This document shows positions 8,254 through 17,164 of a stretch of 64,000 nt of DNA, piece by piece. Numbering within the stretch: the stretch's first letter is position 1; each line of letters opens with the position of its first letter. This DNA comes from Paraburkholderia graminis C4D1M (GTDB lineage: Bacteria > Pseudomonadota > Gammaproteobacteria > Burkholderiales > Burkholderiaceae), in NCBI RefSeq assembly GCF_000172415.1, contig NZ_ABLD01000025.1, forward strand, positions 1 through 64,000, in the 5' to 3' direction. Below the pieces are notes generated by a model, which did not search any database, was not told the DNA's origin, and worked only from the letters and a program-made list of their open reading frames with translations. A program made the position numbers and the translations under genes.

Positions 8254-9377
8254 CGCCGCACCGCACCGGAAGAAGTGGACGTGACCGCAGGCGCTTCCGC
8301 CTCGAGCGATTTCAACTCGACCGTCCGGCCTTCACGCGCGGAGAGATACGTTGCTTCGACGAGCGCAAGCGTCTTCAGGTTGTCGCGGCCGCTCGTCTGC
8401 GGCTCGCCTCCATTGCGAAGGCACGCGATCCAGTGGCGCTGGATATTCACCACGCTGGCCTGGATCGCCTCCCACGGCACGCTTGCCCACGCCAACGGCG
8501 GCGGCGCCGCTGTTGCGGTGCGCGTGCCGTCGCGGTTGTGAATCTCCAGCCGGTAGTCCGCCGACAGCCGCAGCGTGCCCTCAGCGCCGTCCACTTCGAC
8601 CAGCGTCTGCGGAAACAGCTCGCGTGCCTGACGCGACGCGTAGCTGCAATCCACCACGCTCGTCACGCCGCTTTCGTGTGTGAGCAGAATGGTGGCAACG
8701 TCTTCACCGGCAATCGCGGAATTCACGCGCGAGGTCGCCGCGGCAAGACGCGTCACGTCGCCAAACAGAAAGCGCGCGATGTCGAGAATATGAATACCGA
8801 GGTCTTCCACAATGAAACGTTCGTTTCGCGCGAGATACGGCTGCCCGCTGAATACGTCGAACGCTGAACGAAACGACACGCGGCCCCAGAACGGCGTGCC
8901 GATCGCACCGTCACGCAGCGCGCGTCCCACGGCCTGAATCGCCGGCTGCCAGCGAAAGTTCTCATGGACCATCAGCGGCACGCCGGCCCGCTCGCAAGCG
9001 GCGACCATTGCGCGCGCATCGGCGAGCGTCAGTGCGAACGGCTTCTGGCAGATCGCCGCGACGCCCGCTTGCGCGGCCAGCTCGACAAGCGAACGATGAC
9101 TCGGCGCAGTCGTGGCGATGTCGACGAAATCCAGTTGCTCGGCGCTTAGCATCGCCGCTGCATCCCTGTACAGACGCTCGATACCGAACGCCTGCCCTGC
9201 CGCCCTCAACCGCTCGCTATCGGCATCGCACAGCGCGACGATCTCCGCGCCGTCGATGTCCCGCCATGCGTGCAGATGATTGCGCGAGAAGAAGCCGCAT
9301 CCGATCAACGCACCTTTGAAGCGTTTCACCGTTGTGGTCGTTGCGCTGATTACCTGCGTTGCGTCCGTTGCACTCAT
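8250..9377 (-). CDS. apsD: D-apiose dehydrogenase, Gfo/Idh/MocA family
   Basis: 375 residues. The Rossmann fold starts at GALIGCGFFSRNHLHAW (about residues 22-38), followed by ATTAPSHRSLVELAAQAGV and the cofactor/catalytic motif CQKPFALT (the EKP motif as QKP). The C-terminal sheet domain includes the conserved FIVEDLGIHILDIARFLFGD with the catalytic-type Asp/His. It would oxidise D-apiose to D-apionolactone with NAD+. It is followed with a four-base overlap by apnL and preceded by the ABC permease gene with only a few bases between, so it belongs to the importer operon. Other Gfo/Idh/MocA substrates are possible in principle, but context makes apiose by far the best reading. Confidence 0.83.
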   Translation of the reverse strand: MSATDATQVISATTTTVKRFKGALIGCGFFSRNHLHAWRDIDGAEIVALCDADSERLRAAGQAFGIERLYRDAAAMLSAEQLDFVDIATTAPSHRSLVELAAQAGVAAICQKPFALTLADARAMVAACERAGVPLMVHENFRWQPAIQAVGRALRDGAIGTPFWGRVSFRSAFDVFSGQPYLARNERFIVEDLGIHILDIARFLFGDVTRLAAATSRVNSAIAGEDVATILLTHESGVTSVVDCSYASRQARELFPQTLVEVDGAEGTLRLSADYRLEIHNRDGTRTATAAPPPLAWASVPWEAIQASVVNIQRHWIACLRNGGEPQTSGRDNLKTLALVEATYLSAREGRTVELKSLEAEAPAVTSTSSGAVRR

Positions 9378-9380
9378 CGC

Positions 9381-10448
9381 TCACGCTCCTGTCGCCGCCT
9401 GTTTCTGCAACGCGAAGCGCTGCTGAACCCGCCGCTGGATCTGATCGACCACCACCGCCGCGACGATCACGACACCCTTGATAACGGTCTGCCAGAAGGA
9501 ACTGACGCCCATCATCACGAGCCCGTCGGACAGAATGCCGATCACGAACGCGCCGATAATCGTGCCGCCGATCTTGCCGCGTCCGCCCGACATCGATGTT
9601 CCGCCCAGTACGGCCGCGGCGATCGCGTTGAGTTCGAAGGTCTCGCCGCTCAACGGATGCGACGCGACCAGTTCCGACGAAATGATCAGCCCGACAATCG
9701 CCGCGCAAAACCCCGAAAACATATAGACGAACATCTTCACGCGATTCACGCGCACGCCGGAGAGCTGCGCCGCGCGCTCGTTGCTGCCGATCGCATAGAT
9801 CTGCCGCCCCAGCGGCGTGCGGGCCGCGAGATAGGCCGCGAATGCACCGACCACGACGAGCAGCCAGATCGTGAGAGGAATGCCGAGAATGGACGAACTG
9901 CCGAGAATCGGAAAGCCTGTGGTGCCGAAATCCGGATTGCCGGTCAGGTTGGGAAACGTCTCGCCGCCCGACGACAACAGCGCCGCGCCCCGCGCGATAT
10001 ACAGCGTGCCCAGCGTGGCGATGAACGGCGCGACGTTGAGCCGCGTGATCAGCAGGCCGTTCACCGCGCCGACCGCGACGCCCGAGAGCAGCGCGACGCC
10101 GATCACCTCGGGCACGCTCAGATAGAGCGTGTAGCTGCTGCCAAGTGGAATCCCGTTGAGAATCAGCCCGCCCGCGATCATCCCTGACAGTCCGACGATC
10201 GAGCCAACCGACAGATCGATGCCGCCCGCCACGATGACGAAGGTCATGCCGATCGCGAGAAACGCGTTGAGCGCAACGTGACGCGACATGATCAGCAGGT
10301 TCTCGATGCTCAGAAAGTTGTGCGCCGCGAACGAAAAGAAAATGACGACGGCAAAGAGCGCGATGAACGTGCGCAGCTTGAGCAGGAGTAAAAGCGGCGC
10401 TTCACCGAGGTTTGCGCCGGGCGCGGCGCTTTTGATCGCTACGGTCAT
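9381..10448 (-). CDS. Ribose-type ABC transporter permease, probable D-apiose import
   Basis: 355 residues from ATG 10448 (GGAGA eight bases upstream); an upstream extension overlaps the ATPase gene and is not real. About ten hydrophobic segments and family motifs IGMTFVIVAGGIDLSVGSI, NGLLITRLNVAPFIATLGT and GRQIYAIGSNERAAQLSGV place it in the RbsC/branched group of carbohydrate permeases. Works as an inner-membrane dimer with the ATPase encoded upstream and the periplasmic protein at 12797-13735. Stop lies a few bases from the apsD start. Confidence 0.88.
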   Translation of the reverse strand: MTVAIKSAAPGANLGEAPLLLLLKLRTFIALFAVVIFFSFAAHNFLSIENLLIMSRHVALNAFLAIGMTFVIVAGGIDLSVGSIVGLSGMIAGGLILNGIPLGSSYTLYLSVPEVIGVALLSGVAVGAVNGLLITRLNVAPFIATLGTLYIARGAALLSSGGETFPNLTGNPDFGTTGFPILGSSSILGIPLTIWLLVVVGAFAAYLAARTPLGRQIYAIGSNERAAQLSGVRVNRVKMFVYMFSGFCAAIVGLIISSELVASHPLSGETFELNAIAAAVLGGTSMSGGRGKIGGTIIGAFVIGILSDGLVMMGVSSFWQTVIKGVVIVAAVVVDQIQRRVQQRFALQKQAATGA

Positions 10449-10516
10449 GAAAAGGTCTCCAATCGTCCAGTCAGGCCTGCGTCTTTGGGTTACATCCCTG
10501 GTTGCATCGATTCTTG

Positions 10517-12079
10517 TCAGGCAGCGGCGCGTTGTCCGGTTCCGTGCGCGTCGACCCGGTGTCCGATCGCCGATGCGGCAACGAGCGCGTCCTGCGTGGC
10601 TTCGTTTGCACCGAATTCCGCCGTGATACGCCCGTTCGACATCACCAGAATGCGATCGGACAGCGCCATCACTTCTTCGAGGTCGGACGTGACGAACAGA
10701 ATGCCGAGTCCCTTGACGGCGAGATCGCGCATCACCTTGAAGATGTCCGCCTTCGCACCGACGTCGATGCCGCGGCTCGGCTCGTCCATCAGCAACACCT
10801 TCGGCGCCGTCATCAACGCCCGCGCGATGACGACCTTCTGCTGATTGCCGCCGGAGAGCGAACTCACAGGCAGATGCGAGTCGGCCACCTTGATCGCCAG
10901 ATCGCGGATGAAACGCGTGACGGCGTTCTGCTCGCGCTGCCGCTCGATATGAAAGCCCCGCGCGAAATCGGCGAGGCTCGACAGCGTCATGTTGCTGCCG
11001 ATCGACAGGATCGGCAGCAACGCATCGGCCTTGCGGTCTTCGGGGATCAGCGCGAGGCCCTGCGCCACACGCTTTGCAACCGGCTTGCCGTTCAACGGCT
11101 TGCCGTCGAGCACGACGTCGCCCGTTGCATGCGGATGACAGCCGAGAATGCATTCGAACAGTTCCGAGCGCCCCGCTCCCATCAGCCCGTAAATGCCGAC
11201 GATCTCGCCCGCATGCAGCGACAGCGACACGTGGTCTACGAGCAGGCCGGCTCCCTTGCGCGGCAGCGATACGTCATGCACGCGCAGCACTTCGGTGCCG
11301 CGTTCGTGTCCGATGGGGCGTGAAAAATCCTTCGTCTCGCGGCCGACCATCTGCCGCACGATCCACGGCACGTCCACCTCGTTCATCGGCTGATGGCCGG
11401 TGATGCGGCCATCGCGCAACACGGTGATGTAGTCGCCGATACGGATCAGTTCTTCGAGCCGGTGGGAGATATAAACAATCGCGACGCCATGCGACTTCAG
11501 ATCCGCGATCACCTGAAACAGCACATCGACCTCGGCTGCGCTCAGTGCGGAGGTGGGCTCATCGAGAATCAGAATGCGCGCGTCGTGCGCCAGCGCCTTG
11601 GCGATTTCAACGAGCTGCTGCTGACCGATGCGCAGATCCTCGACCAGCGTATCCGGGCTGACGTCGAGTTCGAGGCGCTTGAGCAACTCGCTCACCTTGC
11701 GGCGCTGCGCGCCGGCATCGATGTCGATGCGCCCACGCGTGATTTCATGCGCGATGAAGACGTTCTCCGCGATCGACAGATTCGGGAACAGGTTGAGTTC
11801 CTGAAACACGATGCCGATGCCGTGACGCAGCGCGTCCGAACTGCTCGCGAGCTGAACGGGCTGGCCGTCGAGAAGCAGCCGCCCCGTGCTGGGCTGCTCC
11901 GCACCGGCGATGATTTTCATCATCGTCGACTTGCCCGCGCCGTTTTCTCCCACAAGCACGTTGACCGCGCCGCGCCGCACGGTGAAGCTAGCCTCCTTCA
12001 ATGCGACCGTGCCGGGATACACCTTCGTCACCGCCTCGACCTGAAGGACGACATCGTTCTGCACGAGGGCCGCGCTCAT
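10517..12079 (-). CDS. Ribose-type ABC transporter ATPase with two nucleotide-binding domains
   Basis: 520 residues, two tandem ATPase domains as in RbsA/XylG/MglA. Domain 1: Walker A GENGAGKST (about 44-52), signature-like IGQQQLVEIAKAL, Walker B ILILDEPTSAL. Domain 2: degenerate Walker A YGLMGAGRSE, signature LSGGNQQKVVIARAL, Walker B VLLMDEPSRGIDVG. The second site is typically weakened in this family, as here. ATG 12079 overlaps the stop of the DUF2291 gene by four bases. Drives the importer encoded in the same operon. Confidence 0.9.
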   Translation of the reverse strand: MSAALVQNDVVLQVEAVTKVYPGTVALKEASFTVRRGAVNVLVGENGAGKSTMMKIIAGAEQPSTGRLLLDGQPVQLASSSDALRHGIGIVFQELNLFPNLSIAENVFIAHEITRGRIDIDAGAQRRKVSELLKRLELDVSPDTLVEDLRIGQQQLVEIAKALAHDARILILDEPTSALSAAEVDVLFQVIADLKSHGVAIVYISHRLEELIRIGDYITVLRDGRITGHQPMNEVDVPWIVRQMVGRETKDFSRPIGHERGTEVLRVHDVSLPRKGAGLLVDHVSLSLHAGEIVGIYGLMGAGRSELFECILGCHPHATGDVVLDGKPLNGKPVAKRVAQGLALIPEDRKADALLPILSIGSNMTLSSLADFARGFHIERQREQNAVTRFIRDLAIKVADSHLPVSSLSGGNQQKVVIARALMTAPKVLLMDEPSRGIDVGAKADIFKVMRDLAVKGLGILFVTSDLEEVMALSDRILVMSNGRITAEFGANEATQDALVAASAIGHRVDAHGTGQRAAA

Positions 12080-12744
12080 GGCTTGCTCCCGAGCGCGAGA
12101 GCCAGCGGCACCACTTCCGGCTGGTCGCTCGCGCCGTCGTAGGAGAACGCGCCTGTCACCGTGATCGGCTGCCCTTTCAGGTCGTTGCGCGGCAACGGCT
12201 TCATCACATGTGCCGCCGCGTAGGCATTGAGCGCGGTTCCAAATCGGGCGTATTCGATCTGATTGCGAAAATCCGCGAACGAGACGAAGTCGAGCGAATC
12301 GCGCAGAGTCGTTCCCAACACCGTCGGGCCGATGTCGACGATCACGTCTGCCTTGCCGTCGCCGTCCGTATCGACGCCCACCGTGCCCTGACTCGAGTCC
12401 GTATCGACCGACACAATGGTGCCCCGCACCCTGGTCGGGAAATTCCAGGGCGCGCTGTCGTCCTTGCCCCGGTAGCCATATTTTTTGCCGGCCGCGTCGG
12501 GATCGGCCTTGATGGCGTCAAGCAACACCTTGATATCGGTCGCGCGCTTCTCGACGCTGGGCAGCACTTTCGTGGTCCACATGGAGGCGACCATCGCATT
12601 CGGATCGTAGCCCGCCGACGCGTACGCATCGCGCGACCCTTTGGATGCCTGAGGATCGTGCTTGACGAGTTTGCAGCCGGACAGCGCACCGCCCGCGACC
12701 AGCAGAATGGCCGCGTATACAGAAGCTCTCATGAATGTCCTCAT
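12076..12744 (-). CDS. DUF2291 lipoprotein of sugar ABC operon
   Basis: 222 residues with a lipoprotein signal: RASVYAAILLVAGGALSGC, lipobox LSGC with Cys at about residue 24. The remainder matches DUF2291 (APWNFPTRVRGTIVSVDT, then VIVDIGPTVLGTTLRDSLDFVSF). DUF2291 proteins are regularly placed beside ribose/apiose-type ABC importers, and their exact role is unknown; an accessory periplasmic function in uptake is inferred. Lies between binding protein and ATPase genes and overlaps the latter by four bases. Confidence 0.85.
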   Translation of the reverse strand: MRTFMRASVYAAILLVAGGALSGCKLVKHDPQASKGSRDAYASAGYDPNAMVASMWTTKVLPSVEKRATDIKVLLDAIKADPDAAGKKYGYRGKDDSAPWNFPTRVRGTIVSVDTDSSQGTVGVDTDGDGKADVIVDIGPTVLGTTLRDSLDFVSFADFRNQIEYARFGTALNAYAAAHVMKPLPRNDLKGQPITVTGAFSYDGASDQPEVVPLALALGSKP

Positions 12745-12796
12745 TCCACGCCGGAGGAAAACCCGGGGACGTGCCGCCCCGGGCGACAGACACGCT

Positions 12797-13735
12797 TTAG
12801 CGCAGGGCGAACATATCCAGCTTGCCGGCGTTCGCCTTGGTAATCAGCGAGCAGTTGATCAACTGCTTTTCGGGCTTGCCGGTCGAACCGGTCTTCATGT
12901 ATTTATCGGCTTGCTCGACCGCTTCCGTCGCGGCCAGCGCCGCCGGTTGCAGAACGGTCGCGCGGATGTCGTTGCGCATGATCGCATCGCGCACGTCGTT
13001 GCTGCCGTCGAAACCGACGACGATGACGTCGCTGCGCTTGGCCGCCTTCAATGCCGCGGAGGCTCCCATCGCCATCGTATCGTTGCCCGCGATCACGCCT
13101 TTGACATCCGGGTGACTCTGCAAAATGGTCTCCATGACGCGATACGCTTCCGTCTGACTCCAGTTCGCCGACTGCCTCTCGACCATCTTCATGTTCGGGA
13201 ACTGGTCGATCACGTCGTGATAGCCCTTCGAACGGATACCGGCGTTGATATCGGCTTCGCGTCCAACGAGTTCGACGTAGTTGCCCTTCTCGCCGAGCGC
13301 CTTGACGAACGCGCGGCCGCCAAGCTGCGCGCCCTGGTAGTTGTTCGACACGATTTGCGAAACCGCGATACCGGTCGCGTTGATTTCGCGATCGATCAGG
13401 AAAGACGGGATGCCCGCCGCCTTCGCCTTGCGCACCGCCGAGATCGATGCCTCGGAACCGGCGTTGTCGAGAATGATCGCCTTGGCACCGCGGGCGATTG
13501 CGGTGTCGACGAGGTTGGACTGCTTGTTCGCGTCGTCGTCATGCACCAGCACGATCGTGTCGTAGCCGAGCGCTTTGGCGCGCGCATTGGCGGTGTCCGC
13601 TTCGGCCTTGAAAAATGGATTGTCGTGCGATGGGGTAATGATGGCGATCAGGTTGGCCGCCTGTGCGGTGCCCGTCGCGGTGAAGAGGGTAAGCGTGGCT
13701 GCGGCGAGCGCGACCCAGCGTTTTGAGGCCTTCAT
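12797..13735 (-). CDS. Periplasmic D-ribose/D-apiose-type ABC substrate-binding protein
   Basis: 312 residues from ATG 13735, which has AGGAG eight bases upstream. Signal peptide KRWVALAAATLTLFTATGTAQA is followed by NLIAIITPSHDNPFFKAEAD, the start of a type-I periplasmic fold (RbsB-like, Peripla_BP_4). Sugar-ring contacts typical of the family are visible: NPFF, DRE, NDTMAMGA and GFDGSNDV. It is the first gene of the ABC-apsD-apnL operon and defines the imported sugar; family members in apiose clusters were shown experimentally to bind D-apiose, which is the basis for the substrate call here. Confidence 0.87.
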   Translation of the reverse strand: MKASKRWVALAAATLTLFTATGTAQAANLIAIITPSHDNPFFKAEADTANARAKALGYDTIVLVHDDDANKQSNLVDTAIARGAKAIILDNAGSEASISAVRKAKAAGIPSFLIDREINATGIAVSQIVSNNYQGAQLGGRAFVKALGEKGNYVELVGREADINAGIRSKGYHDVIDQFPNMKMVERQSANWSQTEAYRVMETILQSHPDVKGVIAGNDTMAMGASAALKAAKRSDVIVVGFDGSNDVRDAIMRNDIRATVLQPAALAATEAVEQADKYMKTGSTGKPEKQLINCSLITKANAGKLDMFALR

Positions 13736-13818
13736 CGTTTGTCTCCTTGTCAACGTCTGTGCACTGCAAAACCAGTCGCGGGCGATGCGTTATTTTTTTG
13801 CGCTCGTCACTTATGCCG

Positions 13819-13837
13819 TCATGATGTCATCATACCA
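13819..13837 (-). promoter_or_regulatory. Candidate GntR operator, site 3, with palindrome and -10-like sequence
   Basis: On the minus strand TGGTATGATGACATCATGA, sharing TGGT[A/G]T[G/A]ATGA with sites at 1062 and 6181. It includes the palindrome ATGATG-T-CATCAT (13821-13833) and a TATGAT that could be the -10 box of the binding-protein operon, about 85 bases upstream of its start. A repressor here would block the promoter. Location supports control of the importer unit. Confidence 0.5.
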
Positions 13838-14313
13838 GTTACGTTTGACCATGGAAGAGCGATCCCGCCAGGGTTTTCGCTACTCAGAGCGGTCCCAGAC
13901 ATGTTGGGATCCTTTCCTTGCGTTGCCACTTTGCAGGTCGATGCAGCGCGTAGGTTCATTGCTGGCATGACTGCGCCCTGAAGGCAAAAAGCGACAAAAG
14001 ATGCGACCGTCTGATCCGGACCAACATGTAGACCTGCGCCGAAATGCCGTGTGGGAAGGGGATGATCGGAGCGAAGAGACACGTCCAGCAGCGCGGGCAT
14101 GGCTGCATCCATCCGACAGCCGTTTGCAGCTGAAAAAGATCAACGTCCGACGGTTCGTCAATGCCGAAGAATGCCACTTAAGTCCCATATCGAGCCGGGT
14201 CATGGGCGAGCGAAACGACGAAGATTATCTTTGCAGGCGTTGTGCGACGCGCTTTTGGCGACCGGCGGTGCGGCCCATTTTGACTGCGGTGATACGAATT
14301 CCGTTCATCGGCC
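13838..14313. other. Intergenic, no gene seen
   Basis: Between the apiose cluster promoter and the first remnant of a decayed region. Only short overlapping frames without recognisable motifs are present. I see no RNA gene or repeat here. Confidence 0.5.
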
Positions 14314-14589
14314 TTAGCGATCCGTCACCGCTCGATGCAGGTGCGACTGTTCCAATCGCTTTGCCGACATTCGTCGCTCGATAGCGGTGAATGTGGGCAC
14401 GATCACCTGCCGCAGCGTCGTCATGTAGCCGAGTCCGAGCGCGCGTGCCGCTTCGAATTGCCCGCGAGGAATCGCCTCAATGCCGGAGCGGATGACTTCG
14501 GAGAGGTACGCGGCCTGATAAACGATCAGCGCGCAGATGAGTGTCACTACACCCGAGACGGTCACGTGCGTGAGCGTCGGCCACGCCAA
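14314..14589 (-). pseudogene. Fragment of a polar amino-acid ABC transporter permease
   Basis: About 65 residues of recognisable HisM/GlnP-type permease: a transmembrane stretch VVTLICALIVYQAAYLSEVIR followed by the EAA coupling motif (EAARALGLGYMTTLRQVIVP). Homology stops right after VIVP, and the N-terminal half of a normal 220-residue permease is missing, so this is an internal piece of a deleted gene. No ATPase or binding protein gene lies nearby. Confidence 0.75.
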
Positions 14590-14623
14590 CGGATTGACGC
14601 GGCGATCTGCCTCCCTGGACCTA

Positions 14624-14890
14624 TCACGATGCGGGGGGCAGGAGCTTCCGGTCTATGAAATACTGCTGCGCGTTGCAAAATGCGTCACGGGTATCAACGG
14701 CCGTATCGAACCCCGCTTTGCGAAGCTTGATCGTGCTGACGAAAGCAATCGCGCCCGCCGGCGCGCCGTATGCAAACGCAAAGTCGGCATGCTTATCGCC
14801 TTGCCCGACGAACGGCTGGATTCTGAACTGCTGCGCGCCGTCGCTATTGAAGGAACGCGTGCACTGCCGGAGTTCGATCGCGGGCGCTTT
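14624..14890 (-). pseudogene. C-terminal remnant of an enzyme, possibly NAD-dependent epimerase/dehydratase
   Basis: The final 85 or so codons of a minus-strand frame read like ordinary protein (RIQPFVGQGDKHADFAFAYG, FVSTIKLRKAGFDTAVDT, then YFIDRKLLPPAS). They recall the tail of some epimerase/dehydratase-family proteins, but I cannot place them firmly. Upstream the frame turns into arginine-rich nonsense and then overlaps the end of the lipoprotein gene, so the N-terminus is gone. Confidence 0.35.
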
Positions 14891-14954
14891 TAGGCAAATG
14901 GCCTGCCATCGAGCGCATCCATGCCGCCGCGTCGGTCTGTTGCCGTTACGGGTC

Positions 14955-16184
14955 TCATCGCGCCGCGAATACCGACACCCCGCCATTGACGAACCCGTTC
15001 GCTGCGCAACCCGGACAGCCCGCAGGCGATGTCGCTGAAGAATACGGAACGAAGATGAGACCCGTCGCCGGATCGACCGCAACTGAGTGCGCGTTATTGC
15101 CCGTGTTCAGGCGGGTAACAACACGGCGGTTGCCTGCGTCCACGATAGTCAGCACCGGCGTGCATGGCGAGGCGGCCGAGCAGGCGCCGTTGGTCGATGC
15201 ATTGCCAGAAGACGTCCAGCGGCTCGCTGCGTTGTAGTACCGGTTGGTGGGCGCATCGTATTCGAGCTGATCGCCGCCGCCAGCGTTGAGAGACGCCACA
15301 AGCGCGCCGTTCGAACGGTTCAGTATCTGCATCAGTAAGGGAGCGCCAGTCGTCCCTTCCCTGCACCCCACGGCAATATCGCTTCCGGGTCCAAGTGCCA
15401 GCCCGGTAGGATCACAATTGCCTTCGGAGTACATCGCGACGCCCGCAAGGGTCGTATAGTTCTGCGTACCACCGTTCGGTATGGCGCGAATCGCCGCACC
15501 TGGCAATTTCACCAACTCGCCGTGAGGATTCGCCGTGCTTCCGTCGACGTTCACATAGAAGTTGTCGCCGGCAGCGTCGTACCGGCAGGCTTCGAGGCCC
15601 GCGGTGGGTTGGCCTGCGCTATCGGTGAACGTCACTTTGGCGATAACGGTCTGCGTGGCCGTGTTGATGAATGTAGCGAACGGGGGCGTCTCTTCCGGGC
15701 TTGAAATCATGAAGATGCCGTGCACGGAATCCACGCAACCTTCGTCTGCGCGCACACCCGTTGCGCTGACCGTGATCTTGCTCGTTACGACGCCCGCCGA
15801 TGGATCGACCACTTTGACGGAGTTCACGTCACCCGCATAGATGAGATTGCCGACCGGAGTTGCGCCGTCTGGACCGGCCTGCGAATTCGGTCCGGGACCG
15901 AGGCCAGTGAACGCGAGCGGCCCGCTTCCCTGGATGAGCTTGACGAAGGCTTTCGACGGTATGTCGATCTGATCCAGCGATGCGTTGTTCCTGTCAGTGA
16001 AGTAGTACCGGCTACCCAGGACGACGCCGATATCGAATGAGAAGTTCACGCCCGCCTTGACGTTGGGTACGGATATGTCCGACACATGGTGCGGTCCGCC
16101 ATTGTTGAGATCATCCCCGCCACAGCCTGCAATCGCGATAGCCGCTGACGCGACCAATGCATTGGCCCACATGTACTTCCGCAT
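14955..16184 (-). CDS. Lipoprotein with beta-propeller-like (YVTN/NHL) repeats
   Basis: 409 residues. ATG 16184 has GGAGG eight bases upstream. Lipoprotein signal VASAAIAIAGCGGDD with lipobox IAGC (Cys about residue 21). The mature part is Gly/Thr/Asn rich with repeated strand-turn units such as NLIYAGDVNSVKVVDPSAG, TVIAKVTFTD, VLTIVDAGNRRVVTRLNTG and HSVAVDPATGLIFVPYSS, the latter being a typical YVTN-repeat phrase. Paired cysteines (CSAASPC, CPGC) suggest disulfides in an exported protein. Function unknown; anchored in the outer or inner membrane facing the periplasm. Isolated between pseudogene fragments, though itself intact. Confidence 0.75.
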   Translation of the reverse strand: MRKYMWANALVASAAIAIAGCGGDDLNNGGPHHVSDISVPNVKAGVNFSFDIGVVLGSRYYFTDRNNASLDQIDIPSKAFVKLIQGSGPLAFTGLGPGPNSQAGPDGATPVGNLIYAGDVNSVKVVDPSAGVVTSKITVSATGVRADEGCVDSVHGIFMISSPEETPPFATFINTATQTVIAKVTFTDSAGQPTAGLEACRYDAAGDNFYVNVDGSTANPHGELVKLPGAAIRAIPNGGTQNYTTLAGVAMYSEGNCDPTGLALGPGSDIAVGCREGTTGAPLLMQILNRSNGALVASLNAGGGDQLEYDAPTNRYYNAASRWTSSGNASTNGACSAASPCTPVLTIVDAGNRRVVTRLNTGNNAHSVAVDPATGLIFVPYSSATSPAGCPGCAANGFVNGGVSVFAAR

Positions 16185-16501
16185 CGCATACCTCCCATTG
16201 TCGTCGTCGGATTACGTCTGACCAGGCGCGCACCACGAAAATAATGGACGCTGCTACAGCTTAGGCATTCCGTTGCATAGCGGTCCTTATCGTTTTCCCA
16301 GGTAGTAGATGGGCATGCTTCAGATTCTCTTAAGGTTCAAAGGCGGGAGTACCCGTGATCGTCGCTAAAGCGACGTCCTCGACTTACACTTTGGAAACAA
16401 GCTGCATGTGTTCTGCAAGCTTGGGCTCACTCGCACATACTGTCTCCAGCCAGACGGCCGGCCTTCGTTTCAGGCAATCCCCGCACCGAGGCCAAGTTGC
16501 G
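16185..16501. other. Intergenic, nothing recognised
   Basis: Upstream region of the lipoprotein gene and downstream region of the SET gene. Short frames only, with no clear promoter or hairpin. Confidence 0.5.
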
Positions 16502-16939
16502 TCACACGCCAGCGAGCATCGTTCCGCGGCATCGACGGTGACCGCAGCGGCACGCATACTGGGCCCGCACTGCGGCTGAAGCGCGGCCCTCCGTCGTGAG
16601 CCCATATGCGATAAACAGCTCCTCGCCGGCTTTGATATTCGACACTGCCTGAATGTAGACCCTTCCGTCGGACTCGACCGCCTCACAGTTGGCGACGCAG
16701 GCATGGTTAAGCCAGCGCGCACTGTTGCCGCCAAGCGAACCGTCAATGACCCGCCCATCGGAAAGACCAAAGAGGAACATATGGCCCGCCTCCCCGAATC
16801 GACGATGGCGGCTTACGGCATGCTTCCAGGCCATGACCGTACCGGTGTATTCGAGGATGAGTTCGCCAGCGCGCAGCGCTCTCAGCGCAAACACGCCGCG
16901 GCCATGCACGCTCGAGCGACGGACAGAAATTCTTCTCAT
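16502..16939 (-). CDS. Small SET-domain protein (putative lysine methyltransferase)
   Basis: 145 residues forming a compact SET domain. The opening HGRGVFALRALRAGELILEY is the SET-N S-adenosylmethionine region; WLNHACVANCEAV matches the NHxCxxN core; GEELFIAYG corresponds to the GEEL.x.Y catalytic strand; and CRCGHRRCRGTML resembles a cysteine-rich post-SET zinc motif. SET proteins methylate lysines, mostly of histones in eukaryotes; in bacteria substrates are rarely known (histone-like proteins are candidates). No strong ribosome binding site precedes ATG 16939. It stands alone, so no partner is suggested by neighbours. Confidence 0.8.
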   Translation of the reverse strand: MRRISVRRSSVHGRGVFALRALRAGELILEYTGTVMAWKHAVSRHRRFGEAGHMFLFGLSDGRVIDGSLGGNSARWLNHACVANCEAVESDGRVYIQAVSNIKAGEELFIAYGLTTEGRASAAVRAQYACRCGHRRCRGTMLAGV

Positions 16940-17164
16940 CGTTGATTGATCGTGTGTGAAGGACTATCGACGCATTCTGGAGAGCCACGGCCGCTCGGCC
17001 GGCGACGATGCCATCGCGCCTCACGGTCGTAGACAAATCTTTCTCATGAAGCTCTCTAAGTCGGTAAGCGTACATCGGTTGCGTCATGTGCGTACGCGCC
17101 TCATCACGCCGACACAACATGTTCGACTCAGGAATTCGCCTTGCTGCTGCAGTCGCGAATAGCT

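Noticed and set aside
10449..11153. N-terminal extension of the ABC permease frame
   Set aside because: Lies inside the ATPase gene; ATG 10448 has a good ribosome binding site and gives normal permease length.
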